A stretch of DNA of 64,000 nucleotides from an uncultured Solobacterium sp. (lineage in GTDB: Bacteria > Bacillota_I > Bacilli_A > Erysipelotrichales > Erysipelotrichaceae), in assembly GCA_900546285.1 (NCBI GenBank), contig URCJ01000002.1, positions 32,029 through 96,028 of the forward strand. The letters run 5' to 3'. The notes under the pieces were generated by a model. The model ran no database searches. It was not told the origin of the DNA and worked only from the letters and a program-made list of their open reading frames with translations. The position numbers were made by a program, and so were the translations under genes. Shown piece after piece: positions 1 through 8,760 of the stretch. Each line of letters starts with the position of its first letter. Position 1 is the first letter of the stretch.

Positions 1-903
1 TTTATTTTGGCCCTTATAAATAGAACTTGGAATATCACCAAAAACTTTCTTAAAAGTCCTACATGCATCATTTAATAGTTTTCCACGATGTACAATAAAC
101 AACACTTTCTTAGGATCATAATTATATGCATCAAAAGCGCTTAAGAAAGTTTTTCCAGTACCCGTAGCTGAAATCAATAACGCCTTGCTTTCACCTTGTT
201 TTCTTAAAGTATCTAAATTAGTCAAAGCCTCTTGTTGCATCTTATTAGGACGAGGAACTTTAGTATCCAAGATGAATGAATCTGTTCTTTCAACATACTT
301 TCTATTTACTTCATACTTCTTCTTATATTCCTCAATCCAAGCTGTATCTAAAGCTACAGTGTCATTATCCCATTCATCATCAAATTCATTAATAATCTCA
401 TTAATAAAGGAACCGTCACCAAGTGAGCTAGTCAAAACATTCCACTCTGCATTCTTCTTCAAGGCATTACCAGTTAAATTAGAACTACCTATCAAAGCCT
501 TATATTGATCACCACTTCTAAAGATATAACCCTTGGCATGGAAATTATCCTTACTATATATTCTGATATCTACATTCTTATCTTTTAACTTTAATAATTC
601 TTCAAAAGTCTTGGGATTATTAAACATTAAGTAATCGGATGTAATGATTCTACCCTTACACTTAACCTCTTCTAATGTATGCTTAAGCATAATCAAACCA
701 TCATCTGTAATGAAAGCTACATTAAAAAGAAACTCATCACAATTCCTTAATTGCTTACAAAGAGTACTATATACATTTGATTCATTATTCTTATTCAATA
801 CTAACTTTGTACTGTAATAACCAGAACCACTCTCACCACCTAAAAAACTATTGAGCAAATCAATAGTCATTTGTTTCTTTAGTTCCCTTAACTTCTCATC
901 CAT
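1..903 (-). CDS. PLD-domain DEAD/DEAH helicase (DUF3427-type), 3' end outside window
   Basis: The gene starts at the ATG at 903 and is still open at base 1, giving about 300 visible residues. It begins with a phospholipase D-like domain: FHAKGYIF at residues 121-128 supplies the His and Lys of an HKD motif, and GSSNLT follows at 139-144. An SF2 helicase Walker A, SATGTGKT, sits at 245-252. PLD nuclease plus ResIII helicase is the layout of the large DUF3427 proteins, about 900 residues long, often found in accessory regions and thought to act on foreign or damaged DNA. The -10 TATAAT (911-916) is 7 nt before the ATG and there is no Shine-Dalgarno, so the mRNA is probably leaderless. The family call is confident; the function is inferred. 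Confidence 0.85.
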   Translation of the reverse strand, partial: MDEKLRELKKQMTIDLLNSFLGGESGSGYYSTKLVLNKNNESNVYSTLCKQLRNCDEFLFNVAFITDDGLIMLKHTLEEVKCKGRIITSDYLMFNNPKTFEELLKLKDKNVDIRIYSKDNFHAKGYIFRSGDQYKALIGSSNLTGNALKKNAEWNVLTSSLGDGSFINEIINEFDDEWDNDTVALDTAWIEEYKKKYEVNRKYVERTDSFILDTKVPRPNKMQQEALTNLDTLRKQGESKALLISATGTGKTFLSAFDAYNYDPKKVLFIVHRGKLLNDACRTFKKVFGDIPSSIYKGQNK

Positions 904-949
904 TACTTAGATTATAGTTAATTGTAAAGATTATTAACAGATCTATAAG

Positions 950-1414
950 CTATTTACTTCTTAAAGATTCTTGATAATAATTGGGATTTGCACATGATAA
1001 ATAAATATTATCTAAAAAGATTCCGTTCTCATCTTCAGCAATCCTTATTCCTAATTCTTCATAGTTTTCATTATTACCATTTCCATAATATTGTCCTAGC
1101 TCATAATAATTATTGATGCCATATACAACTTCAAATAATTCAATATTTTTTATTACATCAATCACTTCACTCATACTACTTGCATACTCGCCACTAGATA
1201 AAACAACATTAAGTTTTTCAGCATCTTTATCATTCAATCCTTTTGTCAACAATACAAAAGTATTTAATAGTTCAATATCAGTATCAAATACCATGCAATT
1301 ATCAATTAGTAATTCACACCTATAATCAACAACTTTTAAATTCATCTCATTTGTTGGTAAACTAATCCATTCACCATTATCTAATTTCACTTCCAAAATC
1401 TTTTCCCTATTCAT
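950..1414 (-). CDS. ArdA-like antirestriction protein (probable)
   Basis: This 154-residue acidic protein resembles the C-terminal half of ArdA proteins. It has a leucine-rich helix (NTFVLLTKGLND), then a segment around YGINNYYELGQYY that matches the typical 'YxGVxDxEELGxY' region. ArdA proteins mimic B-form DNA and block type I restriction enzymes; they are usually carried by conjugative elements. Acidic residues are spread through the sequence, as expected of a DNA mimic. The family is usually near 165 residues and has a better conserved N-terminal domain than is visible here. It stands alone between the helicase and a toxin-antitoxin pair. It could be an unrelated acidic protein. Confidence 0.5.
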   Translation of the reverse strand: MNREKILEVKLDNGEWISLPTNEMNLKVVDYRCELLIDNCMVFDTDIELLNTFVLLTKGLNDKDAEKLNVVLSSGEYASSMSEVIDVIKNIELFEVVYGINNYYELGQYYGNGNNENYEELGIRIAEDENGIFLDNIYLSCANPNYYQESLRSK

Positions 1415-1501
1415 TTTGCACCTCTCTCTTTACACTTATAACTATATAAATATGGCTGTACATAAATCACACCATCAACAAAAAAAAGACGCCGTTTTTA
1501 A

Positions 1502-1831
1502 TCAGCGCCCATTTTCAATAAATTTTTTGTATAATTCTTCTATTCTCTCTAAATCGTACTCGCATAGCTTTCCGAGTTGATAAAGAAAATTATCCTTTAT
1601 TAGCATCCTTGTTTTAGATACTCTCGCAGTAGAAGCCAATCTTAAGCCAGCTTCTTCCCAATACAAAATTGGAATATCATATGGATCGTCTTTTCTAGGC
1701 TTGTGTTTTGTGATTTTTACAGATAAAACCTCTAATAAATATTCATCAAGCACAACAACAGGCCTATTTGTTGTTTTCCCCTCTATTTCTTCTACAGGAA
1801 ACTCTACAAACCATACCTCTCCTCTATTCAT
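1502..1831 (-). CDS. PemK/MazF family toxin
   Basis: This 109-residue protein begins with RGEVWFVEFP and NRPVVVLDE, the conserved first strands of the MazF/PemK fold; KTRMLIKDN carries the later conserved strand. Family members are sequence-specific mRNA endoribonucleases that stop translation when released from their antitoxin. The start ATG overlaps the stop codon of the preceding antitoxin by one base (TAATG), so translation of the two is probably coupled. The N-terminal spacing is longer than in classic MazF. Target specificity cannot be read from sequence. Its partner is RelB-like rather than MazE-like. Confidence 0.85.
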   Translation of the reverse strand: MNRGEVWFVEFPVEEIEGKTTNRPVVVLDEYLLEVLSVKITKHKPRKDDPYDIPILYWEEAGLRLASTARVSKTRMLIKDNFLYQLGKLCEYDLERIEELYKKFIENGR

Positions 1832-2148
1832 TATTTCCTTTCATGTTCTTTTTTAATCTCCTCAAATATATCATCCCATTCGGTTTCTTCCAACCATTCA
1901 TCATCCTTAGAAATAACAGGTATCCCTTCCGCATTATATTTGGTGTTCTTTCTTGCAAACTCATAATCTCTTTCATTATATTTGCCCACATTCATACTTA
2001 CATTAAACGGAATAGCCTGTTCCCTTACAGCCTGTTTAGCAGCTAAAGTGAAAAATGTAGTCATATCAAGTCCTAGATTAGACATAAGTTTTTGTAATTC
2101 AGCTTTTAATCTCTCGTCAATTCTTATAGTTATATTAGTATTTGCCAT
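1831..2148 (-). CDS. RelB/DinJ-type antitoxin
   Basis: This 105-residue protein opens with NITIRIDERLKAELQKLM, a ribbon-helix-helix DNA-binding segment typical of RelB/DinJ, followed by GLDMTTFFTLAAKQAV, the second helix pair. The acidic C-terminal third should be the disordered toxin-binding tail. It neutralises the adjacent MazF-like toxin and presumably represses its own promoter. A Shine-Dalgarno-like AAAGGAAG precedes the ATG. Upstream are two TATAAT-like boxes and an imperfect AGAAAT/ATTTCT inverted repeat that could be the operator. RelB is more usually paired with RelE/YafQ toxins. Confidence 0.85.
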   Translation of the reverse strand: MANTNITIRIDERLKAELQKLMSNLGLDMTTFFTLAAKQAVREQAIPFNVSMNVGKYNERDYEFARKNTKYNAEGIPVISKDDEWLEETEWDDIFEEIKKEHERK

Positions 2149-2398
2149 ATTTAATTACTTCCTTTTTCTAAACTTTATAACATTGCACATATTATATCTT
2201 TGCGTTGTTATTATAGCATACATACATACTATAAGAAATATCTTTAATTTCTAGTGACCATCAGTTAAATCGCCACATTATTAAGCTGAACTATCTATTC
2301 TTATATTTTCTTTTTCATTCATATATCATTTTCTCCTTTATATCTTTATTGCTGTAAAAAGTGAAAATTCCTCATATTTTTTAAGATAAAATAAACAT

Positions 2399-3421
2399 AT
2401 GAACAAGAAAGTATTAATTATCTACACTGGAGGAACAATAGGCATGTCAAAGACAGAACATGGCTATGCTCCTGAAATGACATCATTCCTAAACAACCTA
2501 AACAAAATGGAAGAACTACACGATCCATCACTACCTAATTGGGACATCAAAGTAATGAATCCTATCCTAGATTCATCAAACATCTCAGTAAACGAATGGA
2601 ACAAAATAGCTCAAATGGTAGCTGATAACTATTTTTATTACGATGGCTTTGTAATACTACATGGTACTGACACTATGAGCTATAGTGCTAGTGCCTTGTC
2701 TTTTATGCTAGAAAATATCAACAAACCAGTAATCTTTACAGGATCGCAAATTCCATTATGTGAAATAAGAAATGATGCTAAAGATAATCTAATAACTTCA
2801 TTAATAATTGCTGCAAGAGATGACATTAATGAAGTATGCTTATACTTTGGAGGCAAACTATTAAGAGGTAACAGATCAATCAAAGAATCATCAAGCGGTC
2901 TACAAGCTTTTGTATCACCTAATTATCCATTATTAGGAGAAGTAGGCATTGATATAAAAATTAATGATAAGATCTTATTGCCTAAGACCAACAAAGAATT
3001 CAAGCTACACAAACTAAAAGAGATTCCAATAGGAGTAATCAAAATCTTCCCTGGAATCCAACTAAAACTATTTGAATCAGTACTAACAGAAAAATTAAAA
3101 GGCATCGTCATTGAAACCTTTGGCAGTGGTAACATCCCTAACTACAAGGACGATCTTTTGCCAATGCTACAAAGAGCCTTCGACAACGACACCATCGTAA
3201 CTGTATGCTCCCAATGTACTCACGGAAGCGTCTCTTTAGGCACCTACCAAACAAGCAGCGCCCTAAAAGAAGCTGGAGCACTATCAGGATATGACATGAC
3301 AACTGAAGCAGCCGTCACCAAACTATACTATTTATTTAGTCAAGATTTATCTATTGAACAAATAAAACAACAAATGGAAACCAACCTAAGAGGTGAACTA
3401 TCCAATCTTAACACACTGTAG
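2399..3421 (+). CDS. ansA: Type I L-asparaginase
   Basis: This 340-residue cytoplasmic enzyme hydrolyses asparagine to aspartate and ammonia. The first catalytic threonine lies in IYTGGTIGM (residues 8-16), and the second catalytic segment, with Thr-Asp, is LHGTDTMSYSASALSF near residue 88. The length matches AnsA-type enzymes, and there is no signal peptide. A -10-like TAAAAT (2387-2392) ends 6 nt before the ATG with no Shine-Dalgarno, so the mRNA is probably leaderless. The last 24 bases overlap the end of the convergent DegV gene. Confidence 0.95.
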   Translation: MNKKVLIIYTGGTIGMSKTEHGYAPEMTSFLNNLNKMEELHDPSLPNWDIKVMNPILDSSNISVNEWNKIAQMVADNYFYYDGFVILHGTDTMSYSASALSFMLENINKPVIFTGSQIPLCEIRNDAKDNLITSLIIAARDDINEVCLYFGGKLLRGNRSIKESSSGLQAFVSPNYPLLGEVGIDIKINDKILLPKTNKEFKLHKLKEIPIGVIKIFPGIQLKLFESVLTEKLKGIVIETFGSGNIPNYKDDLLPMLQRAFDNDTIVTVCSQCTHGSVSLGTYQTSSALKEAGALSGYDMTTEAAVTKLYYLFSQDLSIEQIKQQMETNLRGELSNLNTL

Positions 3422-4240
3422 TGCTACGCACCCTGGACCACCCTGAGTAATAAATGAAGCTGAAAGCTCATATTCATCAACAACACAACCCTCAAAAGTT
3501 TCCTTTAACTTAGCCACAAACAAATCAGCCATCTCTTTATTATCTGCATGAGAAACTGAAAAACGATAAGTACTATCTACATGTTTCTTCAACAAATCAC
3601 CAATAATCTCACTACAAGCCTTCTTAGAAGTACGCGCAACATGAAACTTCTCAAGACCCTGGCCCTTTTCACACTTTCTCATAACTGGAGTAAGTTTCAA
3701 CAAACCACCAATCTTAGCCACAAAACCCTTAACACGACCACCTCTTTCAAGGAAATCAAAATCAATAGGTACCAAATAAGAATGCTCATGATCCCTTGCA
3801 TATTCTACCATCTTTAAAATCTCATCTACACTCTTGCCTTCATCTGCCATTTGTTTTGCAGTATCAACAATCAAACGATGAGGACCACACAAAGTATAAG
3901 AATCAATCACATGAACCTTACTTGGATAATCACATGTTTCCTTAGCTGTTAAAGCTGAATTATAAGTACCGCTCAAACCTCCTGCCATAGCGATATCAAT
4001 TACTTCATCATCCTTAGCCAACTTGTTATAAGTCTCAATCTTCTCACCAATAGAAGGTTGTGAAGACTGAGGAATCATGCCCTCTTTAATCAATTCAATA
4101 AGTCCCATTCCTGTTAGCTCATCTAAGTCCTTATAAGACTTACCGCCAACAAAAACATGCAAAGGCACCACATTAATGCCTTTTTCTCTACCTTGTTCAC
4201 TAGAATACAATGTTGAACTATCTGTTACTATTTTTACCAT
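3398..4240 (-). CDS. DegV family fatty-acid-binding protein
   Basis: DegV proteins bind fatty acids and act as FakB-type partners of the kinase FakA, feeding host fatty acids into phospholipid synthesis. The N-terminus VKIVTDSSTLY and the GLSGTYNSA lipid-pocket motif are characteristic, and FLERGGRVKG is conserved in the family. The start chosen is the ATG at 4240, giving MVKIVTDSS; an earlier ATG at 4258 would add six residues that do not fit the family. The 3' end overlaps ansA by 24 bp on the opposite strand, so the two transcripts are antisense at their ends. No fakA is in the window. Confidence 0.92.
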   Translation of the reverse strand: MVKIVTDSSTLYSSEQGREKGINVVPLHVFVGGKSYKDLDELTGMGLIELIKEGMIPQSSQPSIGEKIETYNKLAKDDEVIDIAMAGGLSGTYNSALTAKETCDYPSKVHVIDSYTLCGPHRLIVDTAKQMADEGKSVDEILKMVEYARDHEHSYLVPIDFDFLERGGRVKGFVAKIGGLLKLTPVMRKCEKGQGLEKFHVARTSKKACSEIIGDLLKKHVDSTYRFSVSHADNKEMADLFVAKLKETFEGCVVDEYELSASFITQGGPGCVALQCVKIG

Positions 4241-4333
4241 AACTATAATGTAATGCATATAGTATTAAATGTCAATTAATCTAGAATTAATTACTAGATT
4301 TGATAATATTTAAAATTATGTTACACTAACAAT

Positions 4334-4804
4334 ATGAAATTCGAATTACCTACATGGGAACAACTCCCAAACGTTGATTTATACATGGACCAAGTAATCA
4401 CCTACTTAAACGATGAACTAGGACAATTATATTTTCATAATGAAAAATTTGTAACAAGTTCTATGATTAACAACTATGTAAAAATAGGAATAGTTAAAAG
4501 ACCTGAGAAGAAACACTACACTAAAGAACACCTAGCTTACTTTATTGCGGTAACTATTCTTAAGAAATCATTTAGTATGCAAGAAATAGCTGAAATGATT
4601 AACATTCAAATAAACATGGAAAACAGTTCTATTGAAAAAGCCTATGATCTATTCATTTTTAGATTCACTGAATCTTTAAATGCCATTATGGAAAACAAAC
4701 AAATGCCAGTATATAAAAACAAGAATGATAAACAATCATTATTTGATAAGGTAGTTAAAACAGTTGTCTATAAAATAGACATTGAATCTAAATTAAACGT
4801 GTAA
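4334..4804 (+). CDS. DUF1836 domain protein
   Basis: This 156-residue protein matches DUF1836: an N-terminal ELPTWEQLPNVDLYMDQVI segment, then INNYVKIGIVKRPEKKHYT, which looks like a MerR-like winged-helix wing, then a helical region (LAYFIAVTILKKSFSMQEI). The family is restricted to Bacillota and is probably DNA binding, but its function is unknown. A TTGATA box (4300-4305), a 16-nt spacer and TACACT (4322-4327) place the transcription start at about the ATG, and there is no Shine-Dalgarno, so leaderless expression is likely. The neighbours do not reveal its role. Confidence 0.85.
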   Translation: MKFELPTWEQLPNVDLYMDQVITYLNDELGQLYFHNEKFVTSSMINNYVKIGIVKRPEKKHYTKEHLAYFIAVTILKKSFSMQEIAEMINIQINMENSSIEKAYDLFIFRFTESLNAIMENKQMPVYKNKNDKQSLFDKVVKTVVYKIDIESKLNV

Positions 4805-4842
4805 GCGGTTTCGTTAAAAAACATCAAAAAAACGTTAATTTG

Positions 4843-4992
4843 TTGTTGTATCCAAAAGCAATTATTGTAATATAGATATTGCCTAAGCTAAATGCTTAGT
4901 TTACATACAGCAAAAACGCTACTATATGTAGCGATTAATATATAAAAATTACACATATTTGTGTTTAGATAGATGACGAGCAATCGTCTTTT
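4843..4992 (+). ncRNA. Candidate small RNA: promoter, four consecutive hairpins, terminator
   Basis: The gap between two tail-to-tail genes holds a promoter-like TTGTTG (4843-4848), 17 nt, TGTAAT (4866-4871). Four perfect hairpins follow in about 105 nt: CTAAGC/GCTTAG (4883-4899), CGCTAC/GTAGCG (4917-4933), ACACA/TGTGT (4951-4964) and GACGA-GCAA-TCGTC (4975-4988). The last has a GNRA tetraloop and runs into eight Ts. That is the layout of an independently transcribed small RNA. The alternative is a cluster of terminators serving the two flanking genes. No known family is recognised. Confidence 0.45.
4912..4933 (-). terminator. Probable terminator of the histidine kinase gene
   Basis: Read on the minus strand, CGCTAC-ATATA-GTAGCG is followed by TTTTT, about 60 nt after the kinase stop. 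The same hairpin is part of the candidate small RNA on the plus strand. Confidence 0.5.
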
Positions 4993-4994
4993 TT

Positions 4995-7280
4995 TTACTT
5001 AAAATACTTGCCTAAAGCCCTATTTAAATCATCCTTAACCAAAGGCTTAGACAAGTGTTCATTCATACCAACAGCCAAACTCTTCTTAACATCATCACTA
5101 AAGGCATTAGCACTCATCGCAAAAATAAGCACATCTTTATCAATTGCCCTTATTCTTCTTGTAGCCTCATAACCACCCATAACAGGCATCATAATATCCA
5201 TGACAATTAGATCATACTTATTATCTTTAAACTTACTTAAAGCATCCTCACCATTATCAGCACAAGTCACATTAGCACCCTTTTGTTCAAACACAAACCT
5301 TGCTATCTCTTGATTAATCAAATTATCCTCAACAACCAAAACATTTCTTCCCTCTAAAGAAACATCCTCAATCACATCATCATTATTTTTCTTACTTTCA
5401 TCCAACTTAAAAGATTGAACATATACAAAAGTACTGCCCTTACCAAGCTCACTACTAACGCTTACACTACCACCCATCAAATCAACAAGCTGCTTAGTAA
5501 TAGCCAAACCCAATCCCGTACCTGTATAGTTAGTACGAGCACCATACTTCTCTTGCGCAAAAGGCTCAAAAGCATGTTCTATAAACTCCCTAGACATACC
5601 AAGACCCGTATCTCTACATTCCAACTTATAAGTAATAGTCTTGTCATCATTAAAAACTTCTTCAACCGACAAGTAAACACTACCGCCCTCATTAGTATAC
5701 TTAACAGCATTACCTGCAATATTTAAAACAACCTGCTTAACATGTAAAGGTGATCCAACAACCATACATCCTTTGACATTGCCATAATCAGATATAACTC
5801 TAACGCCTTTGTTTTCACCATTCATCTTAGTGATGCTTTCAACTTCTCTTAACAGCTTAATGAAATCAAAAGAAACCTCATCAAGTTCCATTGCTCCAGA
5901 CTCTAGTTTGCTCATATCTAAGACATTATTAACAAGTTCTAATAAGAAATTAGACGCATTTTTAACCTTTTTACGACATTCTTCCTGTTTTTTTAAATCA
6001 TCAGGATAATGATCCGCAATATTAGTCATACCAATAATCCCATTAATAGGCGTTCTAATATCATGAGACATCCTTCTTAAGAAATCAGTCTTCACAAGAC
6101 TAGCCTTCTTAGCCTCCAAGTTACTTTTTACAATCTGTTCTTGATACTCTAACTCTTTAACCTTCTCACTTGTGATGACTCTAGGAATATATAAAACCTC
6201 ATGAGCACTACCATCACCGTTTCTAGTTTTAACCACAAAACGAGCACTAACCCATTTACCATCACTAGCCTTATAATCAGCATGTATTGTATTAGTATCC
6301 CTTAATCTATCTTTTAAAGTACTAAAGTCAAAAAACTCTTCCATCACTTTTTTATATTCATCAGAGACAATATTTTTAAGAGCCTTATTAATAGCATCAA
6401 GCGCCACACCCTTTTCACCAATGCCCGCATAAGCATTAGTAATACCATGAACCACATCATAAGTATTATCATTTAAATTAATATCATAGATGGCAATATA
6501 CATCTTACCTATTGCCATAATCACATCCCTATTCTCATTAGCCTCAACTAAAGCTTCCTTAAGCTCGTTATTCTTTAACTCTAAACTAGCAGTCTTAACA
6601 TCTACTTCTTCCTCTAGACCCCTAATCAAAATAAACAAAACACTTGTTGTTAAACCAATATTACAACCAGGGAAATAATAATTATGCATCTGAATAATAG
6701 AACCAATCACAACAGGCAAATAGAAAATCAGTGTATCATACATTACACTCTTCTTTTTCTTATCATTAGTTCTAAAATACCTAAAAGGAAAACTCACAAA
6801 AGTAAAAATAGTATAACCATTTGCCAACACAAAATAGAAGAAACTATATAAAGGGCCTCTAGTATAATTGCCTAAATTATCGACTGAAAAAATTATCCCA
6901 AAAGGATAAGACAACACCAACAACACAACAGTCAGTATCACGGGCAAACTAATTATTATCCTAAAAGGCTTCTTATTAAAAAGCTTTGGCTCATATTCCT
7001 TTTCCATATAGTAAAAAAGAAAGAAAGCCACAAGCGCAAAAACCAAATTAAATAAGGCATTAAAAAAGAAAACAGGAAACTTATGCTTAACCCCAGACAT
7101 CAAGATACACATGATATCCGAGTAAGCACAGATTCCTGATACTACTAACATGATATTGACCCATTTTTGACGACTACCAAAATAATTGCCCTTAGACAAC
7201 CTTCTAATCATCAAATAATCAATAATCAACATACACAATACAGTTAACACATAACTTGTATTATAATCAGCCAAACTCAT
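4995..7280 (-). CDS. Hybrid sensor histidine kinase / response regulator
   Basis: This 761-residue membrane protein has about seven hydrophobic segments in the first 225 residues, a coiled coil and then a PAS-like region (about 250-370). HisKA with SHDIRTPINGIIG carries the phospho-accepting His, HATPase_c has the G box TGTGLGLAITKQL, and a C-terminal receiver spans 647-761 with Asp695 in VMDIMMPVMGG and Lys745 in LSKP. There is no HPt domain, so phosphate must leave through a separate phosphotransfer protein not seen here. It lies 15 bp downstream of a (p)ppGpp synthetase gene and is probably co-transcribed with it. The ligand is unknown; the multi-pass N-terminus suggests sensing within or through the membrane. 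Confidence 0.93.
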   Translation of the reverse strand: MSLADYNTSYVLTVLCMLIIDYLMIRRLSKGNYFGSRQKWVNIMLVVSGICAYSDIMCILMSGVKHKFPVFFFNALFNLVFALVAFFLFYYMEKEYEPKLFNKKPFRIIISLPVILTVVLLVLSYPFGIIFSVDNLGNYTRGPLYSFFYFVLANGYTIFTFVSFPFRYFRTNDKKKKSVMYDTLIFYLPVVIGSIIQMHNYYFPGCNIGLTTSVLFILIRGLEEEVDVKTASLELKNNELKEALVEANENRDVIMAIGKMYIAIYDINLNDNTYDVVHGITNAYAGIGEKGVALDAINKALKNIVSDEYKKVMEEFFDFSTLKDRLRDTNTIHADYKASDGKWVSARFVVKTRNGDGSAHEVLYIPRVITSEKVKELEYQEQIVKSNLEAKKASLVKTDFLRRMSHDIRTPINGIIGMTNIADHYPDDLKKQEECRKKVKNASNFLLELVNNVLDMSKLESGAMELDEVSFDFIKLLREVESITKMNGENKGVRVISDYGNVKGCMVVGSPLHVKQVVLNIAGNAVKYTNEGGSVYLSVEEVFNDDKTITYKLECRDTGLGMSREFIEHAFEPFAQEKYGARTNYTGTGLGLAITKQLVDLMGGSVSVSSELGKGSTFVYVQSFKLDESKKNNDDVIEDVSLEGRNVLVVEDNLINQEIARFVFEQKGANVTCADNGEDALSKFKDNKYDLIVMDIMMPVMGGYEATRRIRAIDKDVLIFAMSANAFSDDVKKSLAVGMNEHLSKPLVKDDLNRALGKYFK

Positions 7281-7295
7281 GTATTAATTATTGCA

Positions 7296-7979
7296 CTATT
7301 TCTTATACTTTTCTATTAAATGAAGTAAACGCTCCATCTTCTTATCCAAGTCTCTAGTAGACAAGGCGCACTCTTTCAACTCCGTCTCCACAATCTCGTT
7401 TCTTGGGAAATCCTTCTTGTAACGAATATTATGTTCAAGGCTTGCCCAGAAATCCATCGCAATAGTACGAAGTTGTATTTCTACTGGAACCTTAACCTCT
7501 TTACCAGCTAAATAAATAGGAACCTTAACCGTTAAATGTAAACTACGATAACCATTCTCCTTAGGATGAGCGATATAGTCCTTCTCCACCATAACCTCTA
7601 TATCACTTTGAGCCTTTAAACACTTAGCCAAGAAATAAACATCTTCTTCAAAAGAACAGACTACCCTAACACCTGCAACATCTAAAATATTGGCACTCAT
7701 AGAAGCGAAGTCAAAAGGTAAATTCAACTTCTTCATCTTATTCATAATACTAGTAGGAGATTTTAATCTACTCTTAATATTCTCAATTGGATTACGATCA
7801 TGTCTTAAAGAGAACTCCTCATCTAGATTCTCAAGACGTGTCACAATAACCTTAAGAGCACAACGATACTCCAACATGACCTCTTGATACTTTCTATTCT
7901 CACTCAATAGATGCTGACATTGTGCCTCATCCAATTCTTTGTCATCAGTAATTGTTAAACCAAAAATATTCTCACTCAT
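7296..7979 (-). CDS. relQ: Small alarmone synthetase, (p)ppGpp synthetase (RelQ/YjbM-like)
   Basis: This 227-residue protein has the RelA/SpoT synthetase core without a hydrolase or regulatory region. HPKENGYRSLHLTVKVP is the signature around the GTP-binding tyrosine, and VEIQLRTIAMDFWASLEH is the second catalytic block. It transfers pyrophosphate from ATP to GDP or GTP to make the stringent-response alarmone. A perfect TATAAT (7986-7991) ends 6 nt before the ATG and there is no Shine-Dalgarno, suggesting a leaderless mRNA. The following gene, 15 bp away, is a hybrid histidine kinase, a less usual partner. Confidence 0.93.
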   Translation of the reverse strand: MSENIFGLTITDDKELDEAQCQHLLSENRKYQEVMLEYRCALKVIVTRLENLDEEFSLRHDRNPIENIKSRLKSPTSIMNKMKKLNLPFDFASMSANILDVAGVRVVCSFEEDVYFLAKCLKAQSDIEVMVEKDYIAHPKENGYRSLHLTVKVPIYLAGKEVKVPVEIQLRTIAMDFWASLEHNIRYKKDFPRNEIVETELKECALSTRDLDKKMERLLHLIEKYKK

Positions 7980-8023
7980 GACTTTATTATAGACGCTTTA
8001 ATAAACATCTTATGAATTTCACA

Positions 8024-8716
8024 TTATTTTCCACAATGATGACCACATTTATGTTCTTCACCCTCATGATGATGATCACAATGTACATCAGGATTATATT
8101 CTAATTTACCAGATATAAAATCATTAACCGCAGTATCAACGTTACCACTAACACCACCATATACCTTAATGCCAGCATTACTAAGCGCATTAATAGCACC
8201 AACACCAATGCCACCACAAATTAAAGTATCAACACCCCTTTGCATAAGAAAACCAGCCAAAGCACCATGACCACTGCCATTAATATCAACTACCTCACTA
8301 CTTACAACCTTACCATCAACCACATCATAAATCTTAAACTCAGCAGTATGGCCAAAATGTCCAAACACCATTCCATTCTCATAAGTTACCGCAATTTTCA
8401 TAACATTTCCTTCTTTCTTCTTACTACAACCACACACTTGATAATTACCACCCCTAATATATAGCTTTCTACCATACACAATAAAAGACGCAATCTTTCC
8501 TCTAGCACTCTCATATATCTCCTGTACTGTAGACCTAGATACATCCATTTGCTTAGCACACTCTAAATGACTATATCCTTCTAAATCGACAAGTCTAATT
8601 ACCTCATACTCATCTAGTGTTAAACTAATTCCCTCCAAATCATTATCTACACTTGGATAAAACACACTATTTAAAGGTTCACTACATATTCTTCTACATC
8701 TTTTAGGATGTGGCAT
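8024..8716 (-). CDS. DUF134-NifX/NifB (dinitrogenase iron-molybdenum cofactor) fusion protein
   Basis: Two domains are fused in 230 residues. Residues 1-100 are DUF134, starting PHPKRCRRIC and containing a helix-turn-helix (SHLECAKQMDVSRSTVQEIYE). From about residue 106 a NifX/NifB-like metal-cluster domain follows (MKIAVTYENGMVFGHFGHT, then LICGGIGVGA). The tail is rich in His and Cys (CDHHHEGEEHKCGHHCGK) and should bind metal. No nif genes are nearby, so nitrogen fixation is not implied; such proteins are seen as orphan metal or redox regulators. A good Shine-Dalgarno (AAAGGAG) precedes the ATG. A perfect palindrome downstream of the -10 box suggests autoregulation. Confidence 0.9.
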   Translation of the reverse strand: MPHPKRCRRICSEPLNSVFYPSVDNDLEGISLTLDEYEVIRLVDLEGYSHLECAKQMDVSRSTVQEIYESARGKIASFIVYGRKLYIRGGNYQVCGCSKKKEGNVMKIAVTYENGMVFGHFGHTAEFKIYDVVDGKVVSSEVVDINGSGHGALAGFLMQRGVDTLICGGIGVGAINALSNAGIKVYGGVSGNVDTAVNDFISGKLEYNPDVHCDHHHEGEEHKCGHHCGK

Positions 8717-8733
8717 ATTATCTCCTTTATTTC

Positions 8734-8751
8734 CGGTATATACCGATTATA
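8734..8751 (-). promoter_or_regulatory. -10 box and 12-bp palindromic operator of the DUF134-NifX gene
   Basis: On the minus strand a perfect TATAAT (8746-8751) is followed at once by the perfect palindrome CGGTATATACCG (8734-8745), which covers the expected transcription start. A repressor bound there would block initiation; the DUF134 helix-turn-helix is the obvious candidate. No convincing -35 is seen. Confidence 0.55.
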
Positions 8752-8760
8752 TCGCATAAT

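Noticed and set aside
2281..2322. 13-codon minus-strand ORF with AAAGGAG upstream, between the antitoxin gene and ansA
   Set aside because: The ribosome site is plausible, but there is no downstream gene in phase, no structure and no repeat to support it.
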